Notes: a model not told the origin generated them from the sequence alone. Shown: positions 34,327 to 43,688, numbered from the stretch's first letter. The stretch is DNA of 64,000 nt from Xanthomarina arctica (GCF_014638915.1 NZ_BMFQ01000002.1:620001-684000); one strand, 5' to 3'. Program-made: numbers and translations.

Positions 34327-35070
34327 ATGTCCGAGGCTCAAAATACTCAATTGCATTCATATTTACCAAACTTAACAAGCTCTAAACTCATAAAGTTTTG
34401 TTATTTTATTTTGGTTGCTCTCCTCTATTCTTGTGGCGATTCGAAAACAGAGAATACAACAGAAGTTTTACAAACAGAAACTCAAATAGAAACCACTGTG
34501 ACGTCCCTTAGTAAAAGCAAAACCATTTTGTGCTTTGGAGATAGCATTACAGCTGGTTATGGTTTAGACGACACCAACGATGCCTATCCGGCTATATTAC
34601 AACAAACCATAGACTCCTTGAACTTAGATTACACTGTGATTAATTCTGGAGTTAGTGGGGAAACAAGTGCTGGAGGAAAAAGTAGGATTGATTGGGTAAT
34701 CAAGCAGAATCCTACCATCTTTTTATTGGAATTAGGTGCAAATGATGGTTTACGTGGGGTTCCGTTAACTGAAACCAAAGCCAATTTGCAGGCTATTATA
34801 GATGTGGTAAAGGATAAAAGTCCTGAAACCATGATTGTTCTTGCGGGGATGGAATTACCCCCAAATATGGGACTAGAATACACTACAGAATTCAGACAGT
34901 TATTTGCCGATCTAGCAATGGTAAACAATATCACTTTTATTCCTTTTATTTTGGAAGAAGTTGGAGGCATTGCTGCTCTAAATCAGAGTGATGGGATTCA
35001 CCCAAATGTGGAAGGTCATAAATTAGTGGCAGGCACGGTTTGGGATGTGTTATCCCCTTTAGTAAAGTGA
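34327..35070 (+). CDS. tesA: SGNH arylesterase/lysophospholipase TesA, lipoprotein form
   Basis: The 247 aa product has a long N-region, a hydrophobic core and a lipobox LLYSCG (Cys38), and then an SGNH/GDSL hydrolase domain. Block I is CFGDSITAGYG with the nucleophile Ser, block II has SGVSGETSAGG with the oxyanion Gly, block III is LELGANDGLRG with the Asn, and block V is DGIHPNVEGH with the catalytic Asp and His. TesA-type enzymes hydrolyse thioesters, esters and lysophospholipids in the periplasm. The lipobox suggests anchoring to the membrane instead of a soluble enzyme. It pairs divergently with ybbA/ybbP. Confidence 0.92.
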   Translation: MSEAQNTQLHSYLPNLTSSKLIKFCYFILVALLYSCGDSKTENTTEVLQTETQIETTVTSLSKSKTILCFGDSITAGYGLDDTNDAYPAILQQTIDSLNLDYTVINSGVSGETSAGGKSRIDWVIKQNPTIFLLELGANDGLRGVPLTETKANLQAIIDVVKDKSPETMIVLAGMELPPNMGLEYTTEFRQLFADLAMVNNITFIPFILEEVGGIAALNQSDGIHPNVEGHKLVAGTVWDVLSPLVK

Positions 35071-35104
35071 TATTCAATTAACGAAAGAAACTTTATAATC
35101 TTAA

Positions 35105-35353
35105 ACGTTAAATATATTAGAATTAAATTCTGGAGCACTAAGAAGCTCTTTCAATGGACTCAACATTGTATGGATCGCTTTTTTTGTAATTGCTTTCTTA
35201 GAACGAGTAATTTTTGTGGTATGTGTCATAGCGTTTTGTTTCTTGTGGTTCAAGAGATCTTCTGTTTTATCTCTGGGACAAATTTCGGAAGAAAAACACT
35301 ATGAAAACGTTACAAAATTATCATATTTATATGCTATTTTAACCATATTCTGA
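35105..35353 (+). pseudogene. Hydrophobic open frame without start, possible membrane-protein remnant
   Basis: The frame reads as a two-segment membrane protein (LNIVWIAFFVIAFLERVIFV, then VCVIAFCFLWFKRS) with a hydrophilic tail ending YLYAILTIF and stop (35351-35353). There is no in-frame ATG, and the frame opens only after a stop at 35102-35104. It may be a truncated gene or chance. Confidence 0.25.
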
Positions 35354-35428
35354 ATACCAGAAAGTTACATGTTAATATCGCCTACTTTTATGATAATTTG
35401 CCCAATAATTAGAACTTAAGGATTCAAA
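35354..35428. other. Short intergenic gap, no gene seen
   Basis: About 75 bp between the hydrophobic open frame and the convergent minus-strand cytochrome gene; no hairpin was recognised here. Confidence 0.4.
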
Positions 35429-36553
35429 TTAATTTTTCAACGAAGTAATCCAAGCATCAATAAGAGCTACTCCTTCAACATGCACCAAGTTTTTGCCAAT
35501 TTCGGGCATCACAATTTCAGGTTCTAAATGTTGCATTCTGTAAAGTAAAATGGATTCCTCTGGCTTTCCTGCCACCACATCAAAATCTAGATCTCCAGAA
35601 CCTGCACCTGCAGCAACTGGTGGTTTGTTTAAACCTAGTTTATAGGGGGTTTGTTCTTGATAGACCAAATGCAAACCGGATGTTTTTGCCGAACCGCCAT
35701 CTTGATGGCAATGGGCACAATTAACATCTAAATAAGCTCTCGCCCTATTATTCACACTTTCAGAAACATCAGAATAATCAGGGAATTTATGAATATCTGC
35801 TAATTCTGGTAAATCCTTAAGTTTATTATTGTCTTGTAGGTAGCTTAACTGATTTTCAGAAATCCCGTTATACACATTAGTTTTGTTTAATTGTCTTGGG
35901 GTTGGTCCTAACGGCACTAATTCCTGCCCTTTAACATGACAATTTTTACACATGTTTAGGTTTGGAACCGAATAGCTAAACGTCATTTTTTCAGTTCTTC
36001 CGTCATTGACCTCTAAAACCAAGTCTATATCTTTTCCTAGTATATATAAATAGGCTTCTGTTTGTTCTTCATTCCATATGTAAGGTAAGGTGATCCACTC
36101 GCTTGACTCATCTTTTAATAACAAGCGTGTTTCGATAATCACATCCGTAGTAGTTGTTTTTAAATCGTTGTTGGTATAATAAAAGTTTTTAATAAGAATG
36201 GTTCCTATTGGAAAATCTAAAACCTGAGCATCAGAAATATAGCTAGCTTCAGTTCCATCTGGAAAAGCAATAAAACGTTTTTTTGAAGCATAGTCGGTAA
36301 ACAAAGGGGAATTCAAATCGTAAGGCACCACTTGTTTGTTTGCAGGGATTAATTGATTCAAGGGTTGCAGGAAAAAGCCATAATCAGAGAGTTTCTTTAA
36401 ACCTAAATCCTCATAGTTCATTAGTGTGTCTTGACTTGTTAATAAGCCCGAAATACTCACGTAATCTTTAAGCTCAACGACGCTTTCTTTTTTCTTACAA
36501 CTAATAAATAAAGCAAAAACAAGTAAACTACTTACAACTAAATTTCGATACAT
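35429..36553 (-). CDS. SO2930-family diheme c-type cytochrome, lipoprotein
   Basis: The 374 aa product (start chosen at the ATG at 36553, where a lipobox LFISC, Cys17 follows a short signal) has two heme-c attachment sites, CKNCH and CAHCH, in the C-terminal half. The distal end has HLEPEIVMPEIG with a Met that may serve as a heme ligand. It matches the SO2930-type diheme cytochrome family, regularly found beside a parallel-beta-helix protein, as here. It overlaps that gene by 26 bp, so the two are translationally linked. It probably carries electrons in the periplasm or at the outer membrane, but the electron donor is unknown. Confidence 0.9.
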   Translation of the reverse strand: MYRNLVVSSLLVFALFISCKKKESVVELKDYVSISGLLTSQDTLMNYEDLGLKKLSDYGFFLQPLNQLIPANKQVVPYDLNSPLFTDYASKKRFIAFPDGTEASYISDAQVLDFPIGTILIKNFYYTNNDLKTTTTDVIIETRLLLKDESSEWITLPYIWNEEQTEAYLYILGKDIDLVLEVNDGRTEKMTFSYSVPNLNMCKNCHVKGQELVPLGPTPRQLNKTNVYNGISENQLSYLQDNNKLKDLPELADIHKFPDYSDVSESVNNRARAYLDVNCAHCHQDGGSAKTSGLHLVYQEQTPYKLGLNKPPVAAGAGSGDLDFDVVAGKPEESILLYRMQHLEPEIVMPEIGKNLVHVEGVALIDAWITSLKN

Positions 36554-37796
36554 CACTGGTCGCATTTTTAAAATCATGTAAAACATCCAAGCCAAAGAAA
36601 GAAACAGTTTCTGTTCCATCTTCAAAACAAATCGTATAATCTGATTCGGAATCTTCCAAACCATCCCAAAGAACATCCACTGTTTGAAAAGGTTTCTTAA
36701 ATATCAGGATCTTTCCAAAATCGTTATTAATTGTAGGGAAAATATAGGAATTGGCATAAGAATTCTCACCAATTCTAATGTTTCTAGGATATGGATTGTA
36801 GTTCTTATCTGCAGTATACTTATCATTAATTACACGTACCGAACCTACCACGCCTTCTGCTTCCACTTGTTTTTCTTTAGAGCGTTTTCCCAATTCATAA
36901 ATTAACTCATAACTTGCAATGGCAATAGATGTTGTTTTATTATTTAAAAAGGTATTGTCATGAAAATAAACATCTTTAGTACTTAAAACCAAACTACCTG
37001 TTCCACTAGGTACTTGGCCTACAATAGCTCCTTGTTTCGCGAAATTCTTGGTATTGTTTTCATAAACCGTATTATTATAAACCTCAATGTTAGATCCATA
37101 TTGCGTTAATCCAGGCAAATCAAACACTAAAATACCACCTGTATTTTCATAAGCTTTATTACCAAATATCTTAACATTAATAGAGTTTTCACTTTCTATT
37201 CCAGCTACATTGTAAAAGGCTTCATTATTACTAATGACCACATTAACAGATTGTCCCACGTAAATACCAGCATCTGCCGATCCAATAGCTCTACAATTAT
37301 CTATCAATACATTTTTACAAAGAACTGGGTAAAAAGCGTAGGCGCCATTGGCTTCACTTACTTCTCCTGTCCAGGAACTCTCTACATTTTTAAAGGTAAT
37401 GCCATCGGTGTCCATTACTTTAATGTTATCTCCCTTGGCGTTTTCAACCGTTAAATCTTGTACTGTAATAGCAGTACTATTGGTTATTCGTATTCCTTCG
37501 GCCCCTTTTGTTTGTCCTTTAAAGTTTAGAACCGTATTATCCATTCCTTGTCCCTTAATGGTTACATGGTTCACACCATCTAATAATAAAGACTGGGTTA
37601 TAGTAAAATGACCTTCTCCTAATTCGATAACCGTACTGTCTTTGGCTAATAAAAATTGAGAAAGAATGGCATTTTCTTGCCCTTCGGTATAATGTCTTTC
37701 AGGGGCATAAGTTGGCGTAGGCTCACTTTTTAAAACAAAAAACAAGATCACTAAACCTGTAATGACAAAGAGAACTAAATAAAGCAGTTTTTTCAT
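36528..37796 (-). CDS. Parallel beta-helix repeat protein (TIGR03805-type)
   Basis: This 422 aa exported protein starts with one N-terminal hydrophobic segment (signal/anchor) and then a right-handed beta-helix of about ten rungs from residue 45 to 300. Typical rungs read VTIKGQGMDNTVLNF, NVVISNNEAFYNVAGIESE and NVKIFGNKAYENTGGIL. It ends in a Cys-rich C-terminal tail (TICFEDG, SKFSCK). This is the partner regularly found next to the SO2930-type diheme cytochrome. The helix resembles pectin-lyase-type folds, but no catalytic residues are evident. It is the first gene of the two-gene unit. Confidence 0.85.
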   Translation of the reverse strand: MKKLLYLVLFVITGLVILFFVLKSEPTPTYAPERHYTEGQENAILSQFLLAKDSTVIELGEGHFTITQSLLLDGVNHVTIKGQGMDNTVLNFKGQTKGAEGIRITNSTAITVQDLTVENAKGDNIKVMDTDGITFKNVESSWTGEVSEANGAYAFYPVLCKNVLIDNCRAIGSADAGIYVGQSVNVVISNNEAFYNVAGIESENSINVKIFGNKAYENTGGILVFDLPGLTQYGSNIEVYNNTVYENNTKNFAKQGAIVGQVPSGTGSLVLSTKDVYFHDNTFLNNKTTSIAIASYELIYELGKRSKEKQVEAEGVVGSVRVINDKYTADKNYNPYPRNIRIGENSYANSYIFPTINNDFGKILIFKKPFQTVDVLWDGLEDSESDYTICFEDGTETVSFFGLDVLHDFKNATSDVSKFSCK

Positions 37797-38199
37797 GTTG
37801 GATCAGATTGAAATAGAAGCTACAATTTAGAAAAAATATCAGATAAGGGCGCTGTTATTGAAAAAAATAAAGTTGAAACGGGTTTTGGTTAGTAGATATG
37901 GCACTCAATTCTACATTTCTTTAATACTAATGAAAAGATATCCGCAGATTTTACTGTAAAAAACAAATCTAAAAACGTATTTCTAAGTAAGATTTCTAAG
38001 ATTGATGTTGGTTTTTTTACAATTCTAAAAAAATATAGTTTTTTAAATGGGACTAATTTTTCACAATTAAATTTGCAAGTTTCATGTTCTCATATATTTA
38101 CAAAAAAACCTTTTAAACAAAGGGCTACTTTCAAAATGAATGTCCTTTAAAATCAGGAATTTTAACACCCAAACCCCTAAACAACTTTATTAAAAAAAG
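37797..38199. other. Intergenic region upstream of the OMP gene, nothing recognised
   Basis: About 400 bp A/T-rich between the divergent beta-helix gene (minus) and the OMP gene promoter (plus). I saw no hairpin or open frame of note. Confidence 0.45.
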
Positions 38200-38207
38200 T
38201 ATCTTTG
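38200..38207 (+). promoter_or_regulatory. -7 box of the outer-membrane protein gene
   Basis: TATCTTTG matches TAnnTTTG, about 95 bp before the start codon of the outer-membrane protein gene. No clear TTG is at the -33 position. Confidence 0.5.
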
Positions 38208-38302
38208 CCGTCCATTGTGTTATTATCATTATTAGACCCTAGATCAAATAATAATATAATATAAGGATCTAAAAAAAAATCATTAATATAAAATTATCAA
38301 TT

Positions 38303-39175
38303 ATGAAACAAGTAATCACATTATTTGCCGCCGTTTTAATCAGCACCCTATCTTATGGTCAATTCGAGGTATCTCTTAGTTCTGGGTATGCCATAGGTAG
38401 TGCTACCATGAAATTAGGCGAAACAGTTAGTAGTACAGAAATTGAAAATAACTATGGTAGTTATGGAGAGGGAGCTAACTTCCAATTAAGAGGTACCTAT
38501 TTCTTTAATGAATCTTTTGGTGTCGATTTAGGAGTTGGTTATCTATTAGGTACAGACCAAACAATTTCTGAAGTTAATTTACCTGGATATGAAGTAGATG
38601 CTAAAGCTAGAGCACGAGCTTATGGAGCTTCAGCTTCTTTAGTTTATAAATTTACCAATAATGTTTACGGGCGTTTTGGTGCCTTAATAAAAATAGCTGG
38701 AAAAACAGAAGCTATTGTTTCTCAAAAAGAAACATTTTCTTCTGCAACAGCTCAAGCATTAGGTTTACCTGAAGGATCTTATTCTCAAACTAATTATACA
38801 GAAGACTTTCACGGAAAATTTCCTTTAGGTTTTGTTGGTGCACTTGGTTATAAGTATGCTTTAAACGACAATTTCAGTCTTTTTATTGAAGCAGAATATT
38901 ACGGAATCAGTTTAAAAAGAAAAGATTCTGAACTTACAGAATTCAACACCGACTTCGTATTACCTGATGGTACTGTAGCCGCCGCTGGTGTATATTCTTT
39001 AGACAACTTACCAGCTGGATACAATAAAGAAACAACTTATGTAGATTCTATTTCTACAACTAATACAGATTCATCTCAAAAATTATCTGAAAAAGTACCT
39101 TATTCTTCTTTCGGACTTAATTTTGGTGTGACTTATAAATTCAAGAGTACAGCTAAAAGTACCTCTAGTCTATAA
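38303..39175 (+). CDS. Outer-membrane beta-barrel protein
   Basis: The 290 aa protein has a signal peptide (1-19, ending SYGQ). Alternating amphipathic strands follow over the whole length: FEVSLSSGYAIG, ANFQLRGTYFFN, GVDLGVGYLLG, GASASLVYKF, YGRFGALIKI and the C-terminal SFGLNFGVTYKFKS. The C-terminal aromatic-containing strand is typical of a barrel. The size suits an eight-strand OmpA/PorT-like barrel of the 'outer membrane beta-barrel' families. It is an orphan gene ending at the terminator at 39231-39264. The substrate or partner is unknown. Confidence 0.85.
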   Translation: MKQVITLFAAVLISTLSYGQFEVSLSSGYAIGSATMKLGETVSSTEIENNYGSYGEGANFQLRGTYFFNESFGVDLGVGYLLGTDQTISEVNLPGYEVDAKARARAYGASASLVYKFTNNVYGRFGALIKIAGKTEAIVSQKETFSSATAQALGLPEGSYSQTNYTEDFHGKFPLGFVGALGYKYALNDNFSLFIEAEYYGISLKRKDSELTEFNTDFVLPDGTVAAAGVYSLDNLPAGYNKETTYVDSISTTNTDSSQKLSEKVPYSSFGLNFGVTYKFKSTAKSTSSL

Positions 39176-39230
39176 TTGTAAGTAAGTGTCAAGGTTGGTT
39201 TAGAAATAAACAATCAGTGATTAAAAATAT

Positions 39231-39264
39231 AAACCCTCTTAAACATATGTTTTAAGAGGGTTTT
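39231..39264 (+). terminator. Rho-independent terminator
   Basis: AAACCCTCTTAAA with loop CATATG and TTTTAAGAGGGTTTT lies about 55 bp after the outer-membrane protein gene. Confidence 0.85.
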
Positions 39265-39506
39265 ATTTTTATAAAGAATAACAGCTGTCTACCATCATTA
39301 TATAAGCCGTTTAAAGAATCACTTCTATGCATGGGCTTGACAAAACTCCCAAAAGATGTAGAAAATAAATAAGACGCTTAAATAGCTTGTAACGCCTCCT
39401 AATTTTTAATTACATGATCCTGAAGTTCTGACAACAAAGGAAATCTCTTATTTGGACTATCGCTTGTTCTGTTTTTCATTTTTAAATGCAACTTTCAAAG
39501 TTTCGA
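39265..39506. other. Intergenic, no gene seen
   Basis: About 240 bp between convergent genes. I see no further hairpin or open frame. Confidence 0.45.
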
Positions 39507-40457
39507 TTAATCCAGGGTAATCACTTCGCTTAACAGAACCCACTTCCCATTAACTTCAGCACTGCGAGTTACAGTAATCTTATTAGGACCTGTTTTTTTA
39601 AATACATCAATAAGCTTGAGGTTTTTATGTATGGCCGTGTTAATTACAATTGGATCGCAAAGCAACATGCCATTGGTAGGGTTAAAAACATAGAGGCTTT
39701 TGGTTGTAGGTTTTATATCCCAATATCCAATTTCATCAGCCCCATCTCCATTAAGGTCTTTCAAGTTTTCTAATTCCGATTGGTAAGATTCTTCAATCTT
39801 TATGTCTTCTAATTCTTTATTACTGAATTTGATGATGCTGTTGCAACCGCCTTCACAGTCTATGGCATCGTTGTATTGAGTTCCCTTTGTTAAAATAACG
39901 TTTAGTTCTGGAGAGATTACCGTGGCATAATCTGATAAACCGTCCCCATTAAAATCTCCATACACTTGTCTGTTATTGGAAAAGAAAATAATATCTTCTC
40001 GAGCACTAGGAAAAATGGGAGCATCCAGATTATTCCCATCTTCAACAACACCTTCTCTTTGTATTTTGAAAGCACCATTTTTAATAGTCAATGAAAGGTA
40101 AGACGCATAGTCTGCTTCTATCCCACCGTAGCTAACATGATTGGTAAACGTTACTAAATAGCTTCCAGCCTCTTTTGTAATATCAAATTGATCGTCCAAA
40201 ACACGTTGTGTATAGTTTGGAAATTGTTGAAACAGTAAGTTTTTATCTTGTTGCACTTGCGATTTGGTACGTTCTCCTCCGTAATAACTCACTAAAGACA
40301 TATAGTCCCTTTCCAAGTAAGCTACCTTCAATTGTGTATGGGCTTGGTTCCATTCTTTTACAAAGGCACGCACCTCTTTATCTCCTTTAGGTTTAACCTT
40401 ATTGCAACCAGAAAATAGTACAATTAACAAGCAAGATAAAAGTGAAGCGTATTTCAT
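39507..40457 (-). CDS. Hypothetical lipoprotein with FG-GAP-like segment
   Basis: The 316 aa product has a lipobox LFSGC (Cys18). The region RQVYGDFNGDGLSDYATVI and LKDLNGDGADEIGYWD are FG-GAP/calcium-binding-like DxNxDG loops typical of VCBS/FG-GAP repeats. The N-terminal part carries a NTF2-like region (FVKEWNQAHTQLKVAYLERDYMS). A surface-anchored calcium-binding protein is likely. Ligand and partners are unknown, and neighbours give no clue. Confidence 0.7.
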   Translation of the reverse strand: MKYASLLSCLLIVLFSGCNKVKPKGDKEVRAFVKEWNQAHTQLKVAYLERDYMSLVSYYGGERTKSQVQQDKNLLFQQFPNYTQRVLDDQFDITKEAGSYLVTFTNHVSYGGIEADYASYLSLTIKNGAFKIQREGVVEDGNNLDAPIFPSAREDIIFFSNNRQVYGDFNGDGLSDYATVISPELNVILTKGTQYNDAIDCEGGCNSIIKFSNKELEDIKIEESYQSELENLKDLNGDGADEIGYWDIKPTTKSLYVFNPTNGMLLCDPIVINTAIHKNLKLIDVFKKTGPNKITVTRSAEVNGKWVLLSEVITLD

Positions 40458-40690
40458 AAATTTAAACGGATATTAATTTTAAATATAAATGATAAAGGTA
40501 CAAGATTTTAAACGACTTCAGTTGCCTACGATGTTACCATATTTTTTTAGAACAAAAAATATTGAGATAAAATCTCTAATAACATGAAACTTACTAGGCA
40601 TAAAAACAGAAATCAAAAGAACCAAAATGCAAAGCGAATACATATTAGGCCGTTTTGTATTATCAACTTCAAACTATTTTCAATCTAGGA

Positions 40691-41428
40691 TCATTTATTC
40701 GAGGCATTCAAAAAAGCATCCAAAGGCACTAAGAGATTGCTAGCTTGACTCGTTTTTGTAGAAAGAGCTTGTGCTTCTGTAACCATTGCAGTAGTTAATC
40801 CACGAATGGCTGAAATATTTTTACTAGCATTATTTTCGGGAGACTTGTCTATAGTTGCTGACACCATAAGAAGTGCAACACCTGCTTTCTTATTTTCTTT
40901 CACACCTTGGCCACGTATATACAACCTACCCAGATTCCCAATAGCCAGCCCATCGCCTTGAACAGAAGCCTTACGATACCAATCATTCGCTTTTAAGAAG
41001 TCAATGTCAGTGCCAATCCCATTCTCATAAAACACACCAAGATTGAATTGAGCGCCCATATTTCCTTGAGAGGCGGCATTTTCATACCAAAAAAGAGCTT
41101 CTCTTTCATTCTTACTAACTCCAAGGCCTTGCTCATACATAAGCGCAACATTAAACTGAGAATCGGCATGTCCTTCTTTAGCAGCCGCTAAGAAATCCTG
41201 GAATGCTTGTGGCATGTTGTTGGATTCTACTGCCTGAACCCCACTCTCGAAAAGAGCTATACCGTTAGCTTTATCTTGCTCTATATTTACGTTTTGAGTG
41301 TTCTCTTTATTTGGGGTTTTGGATTGCGTTTGCTTAAAATTTCCTTGCTTGCATGATAATATTACATTAAGACATAGACAGAGCAAAAGAATTTTAATTG
41401 TGAAAGATTTGATATTCGATAGTTTCAT
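40691..41428 (-). CDS. Sel1-repeat lipoprotein
   Basis: This 245 aa protein has a lipobox VILSC (Cys22) and three to four Sel1-like repeats (about 70-180). Examples are AAAKEGHADSQFNVALMYEQGLGV, ENAASQGNMGAQFNLGVFYENG and RKASVQGDGLAIGNLGRLYIRGQGV. Sel1 repeats form a TPR-like solenoid for protein contacts in the periplasm or at the membrane. A C-terminal helix follows. The ATG at 41428 was chosen because a signal peptide begins there; the longer frame adds 16 residues not typical of a signal. It is an orphan gene. Confidence 0.85.
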   Translation of the reverse strand: MKLSNIKSFTIKILLLCLCLNVILSCKQGNFKQTQSKTPNKENTQNVNIEQDKANGIALFESGVQAVESNNMPQAFQDFLAAAKEGHADSQFNVALMYEQGLGVSKNEREALFWYENAASQGNMGAQFNLGVFYENGIGTDIDFLKANDWYRKASVQGDGLAIGNLGRLYIRGQGVKENKKAGVALLMVSATIDKSPENNASKNISAIRGLTTAMVTEAQALSTKTSQASNLLVPLDAFLNASNK

Positions 41429-41580
41429 TTTTTGTTTCTTTTTTAATGATGCATTGGGATAGCTAAAAAAATCCATTTCCAGTTTACGTGGTTTTTTTCC
41501 AATGCGTTAAAAATATTGTTTTTATAATAGATTTAAAACCAAAAGCAACTTAAATAAACTTTCAATTTACTTTTTTTTAA

Positions 41581-42624
41581 TCAATCAAAAAGCGCGGCAA
41601 TCTCTTTGGCTGTTTGACGTGCCGTCTTACCTACTCCATAAATGGTAGCAGATGCAAACCCAGTCCAACTACCATAACCAACAAGCCATAAATTTGGTTC
41701 TATTACAGAACGCGTATAGGTGGTTTCTATTCGATTATTTACAACAATGCCTAAAGGAGCTAAGTATTTTAAATTTGCTCGAAAACCAGTACACCAAATA
41801 ACCATATCGTAGGTGCTTTTAGTTCCATCTTCCCAAATAACTCCTTTTTCATAAAAAGAATGAAACATTCGTTTCGCGTGTAACACACCTCTACCTCTAG
41901 CCTCTTTAACGCTTTCAATCATGACAATATCACTTAAAGTAGCTTTAGTTCCGGCATTAGTAGTTCCAGTTTTACCATGAAATGTATCTGTAGCATCGTT
42001 AAACAAATATCTTCCATCAATATCGTCCGGTAAAAAACTAGGCTCCTTGAGTGTTACCCATTGAGTTTGGGCTACTTTCGAAACTTCTGCTAAAACTTGT
42101 GCTCCGGAGTTTCCACCCCCAACAATTAACACGTTTTTACCTGTAAAATTACCTGGGCTTCTATATTCTGAAGAATGCATTTGGGTTCCTAAAAAAACCT
42201 CTCGGTTTGGGTAATCTGGAACAAATGGAGCTTGGGCCGTTCCTGTAGCGCTAACTACGGTTTTACTATAAAAAACCCCTTTATTCGTCTCTACTTTAAA
42301 AATAGTATTTTCCTTTACTATAGAAAGCACTTTAACTGGTCTTTTAACAGGTATTTTGTAACGCAATTCATACTGTTCTAGATAAGAAATAAACTCGGCT
42401 TTATCTGGATATTCATTAATTCCCTTGGGCATGCCCCATCCTGAAAGTGAACTAAACTCTGTAGGCGAAAACAATTTTAAGCTATCCCAGGTTTCCAACC
42501 AAGATCCACCTGCTTTTTGGTGATCGTCCAAGACTAGGTAATTTAGTTTGTACCTTCTTAAAAAATAAGCAACAGATAAGCCTGCTTGTCCGCCACCTAT
42601 AATAAGTGTATCATAGAGTTTCAT
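41581..42624 (-). CDS. Flavin monooxygenase, ArsO-like
   Basis: This 347 aa soluble enzyme has an N-terminal FAD Rossmann motif GGGQAGLSVAYFLRR (residues 10-24) and a second NAD(P) motif VGGGNSGAQVLAEVSK near 168. The FMO-type linker around WDSLKLFSPTEFSSL and the C-terminal GYGSWTGFASATIYGVG complete the picture. The combination and length match FMO-like oxidoreductases, and the LFSPTEFSSL segment is particularly like ArsO, a flavin monooxygenase found with arsenic-resistance genes. No ars genes are in the window, so the assignment to arsenic is inference. The start is ATG and the gene stands alone. Confidence 0.8.
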   Translation of the reverse strand: MKLYDTLIIGGGQAGLSVAYFLRRYKLNYLVLDDHQKAGGSWLETWDSLKLFSPTEFSSLSGWGMPKGINEYPDKAEFISYLEQYELRYKIPVKRPVKVLSIVKENTIFKVETNKGVFYSKTVVSATGTAQAPFVPDYPNREVFLGTQMHSSEYRSPGNFTGKNVLIVGGGNSGAQVLAEVSKVAQTQWVTLKEPSFLPDDIDGRYLFNDATDTFHGKTGTTNAGTKATLSDIVMIESVKEARGRGVLHAKRMFHSFYEKGVIWEDGTKSTYDMVIWCTGFRANLKYLAPLGIVVNNRIETTYTRSVIEPNLWLVGYGSWTGFASATIYGVGKTARQTAKEIAALFD

Positions 42625-42765
42625 ATCATCTATTTTTTATTAAAAAAAGGAGGTCTTTAGCTTGAATAGTTTTAAATTACAAATACTCTTCTAATAAAAG
42701 AAATTCCCAAATTACTTATTTCAAAGTTAGAAACTAATTTATTTAAACTGCCAACCAGTACAAAC

Positions 42766-42802
42766 AAAAAGGGGAATAGTTTTAAAAACCATTCCCCTTT
42801 TC
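42766..42802 (-). terminator. Terminator between DUF6515-type and FMO genes
   Basis: GGGGAATAGTTTT / AAAACCATTCCCC with A-runs and T-runs on the ends and one mismatch. It lies about 40 bp after the DUF6515-like stop codon and upstream of the FMO gene. Confidence 0.8.
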
Positions 42803-42842
42803 TACTATTAACCAACTTTACTAATTAAAATTTTTATACTTT

Positions 42843-43451
42843 TTATTCCATATCTATAATTCCAACCACTTCATAAGCTCGCTTATCATTAACCTTTACT
42901 CTTTCATATAAAATGTTTGCGTATTCATAATACCTTTCACCATCTATAACAACTTTCTCAGAATCATCAGGGAGTTCATAAACTAAGGTTCCTATTTCTG
43001 GATCTACAACCTCGTAAACATTATTTGTTTGAACATAAAACACCCCCTGCGCATTATAATAGTTATAGGTGTTATAATTTACTCTCACATAATTTGAAGG
43101 CAAGGTCTTTATTTTAAATCCAACCTTTGGAGCAATTACAATGTAACTCCCTCTAGATTGGGTATAATATCTATTATTTGCATAATAGTAATTTTGACCT
43201 TGATAACTGATTTTTGTTTTGTTTGGAACATTTCTTACAGAGGCTACTTTTTTCTGTTTAGTTTTATAAGTTACCTTTGAACTAGGCACTTTTTTACTAA
43301 ACGTTTGCACCTTTTTATTAGTCTGGGTGTTACTTTTTGCAACTGACTTTGTTGTCGTTTTAACATTTGTATTACGTATTGTTTGTGCCGAAACTTGAAG
43401 ACAAATTAAAAATAATACAGGCAATAAATATACTTTTATATGTGCTTTCAT
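42843..43451 (-). CDS. DUF6515-like secreted protein
   Basis: This 202 aa exported protein has a signal peptide (MKAHIKVYLLPVLFLICLQVSA) and a Thr/Lys-rich basic linker. A Tyr/Asn-rich tandem part then reads YYYANNRYYTQSRG, YNYYNAQGVFYVQ and RYYEYANILYERV with conserved VGxxxxxLP turns. This pattern of short YY..NN..YY strands matches the DUF6515 family of periplasmic proteins. The function is unknown. The start is the ATG at 43451 because the longer frame begins with a basic stretch that does not belong to a signal peptide. Confidence 0.78.
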   Translation of the reverse strand: MKAHIKVYLLPVLFLICLQVSAQTIRNTNVKTTTKSVAKSNTQTNKKVQTFSKKVPSSKVTYKTKQKKVASVRNVPNKTKISYQGQNYYYANNRYYTQSRGSYIVIAPKVGFKIKTLPSNYVRVNYNTYNYYNAQGVFYVQTNNVYEVVDPEIGTLVYELPDDSEKVVIDGERYYEYANILYERVKVNDKRAYEVVGIIDME

Positions 43452-43631
43452 AGTTTTTCTGTTTTTGGGTCTTTGTTTCATTAGAAGGCTTTACAATTTC
43501 TTATTTCTTCTATTTCTATGGTGTAAAGATATTTTAATTAGTCCTTGAAAAAAACACAAATAGACCAATACCCAGATTGTATCTACCAACTTTTGAAATT
43601 TATAGAAATAGAATAATAGATAGCAAATAAA

Positions 43632-43665
43632 AAAAGCGATTTGAATTACTATTCAAATCGCTTTT
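43632..43665 (-). terminator. Terminator after the first DUF1254 gene (repeat type 1)
   Basis: AAAAGCGATTTGAAT / ATTCAAATCGCTTTT around TACT is a perfect 15-bp stem, 24 bp after the stop codon at 43689. It is one of four copies of the same hairpin family in the DUF1254 array. Confidence 0.9.
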
Positions 43666-43688
43666 AAAACTGTTATTAAAAAGTATGC

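Noticed and set aside
38041-38160. A/T-rich region upstream of the OMP gene considered as a regulatory RNA
   Set aside because: No stem longer than chance and no conserved element could be seen by eye.
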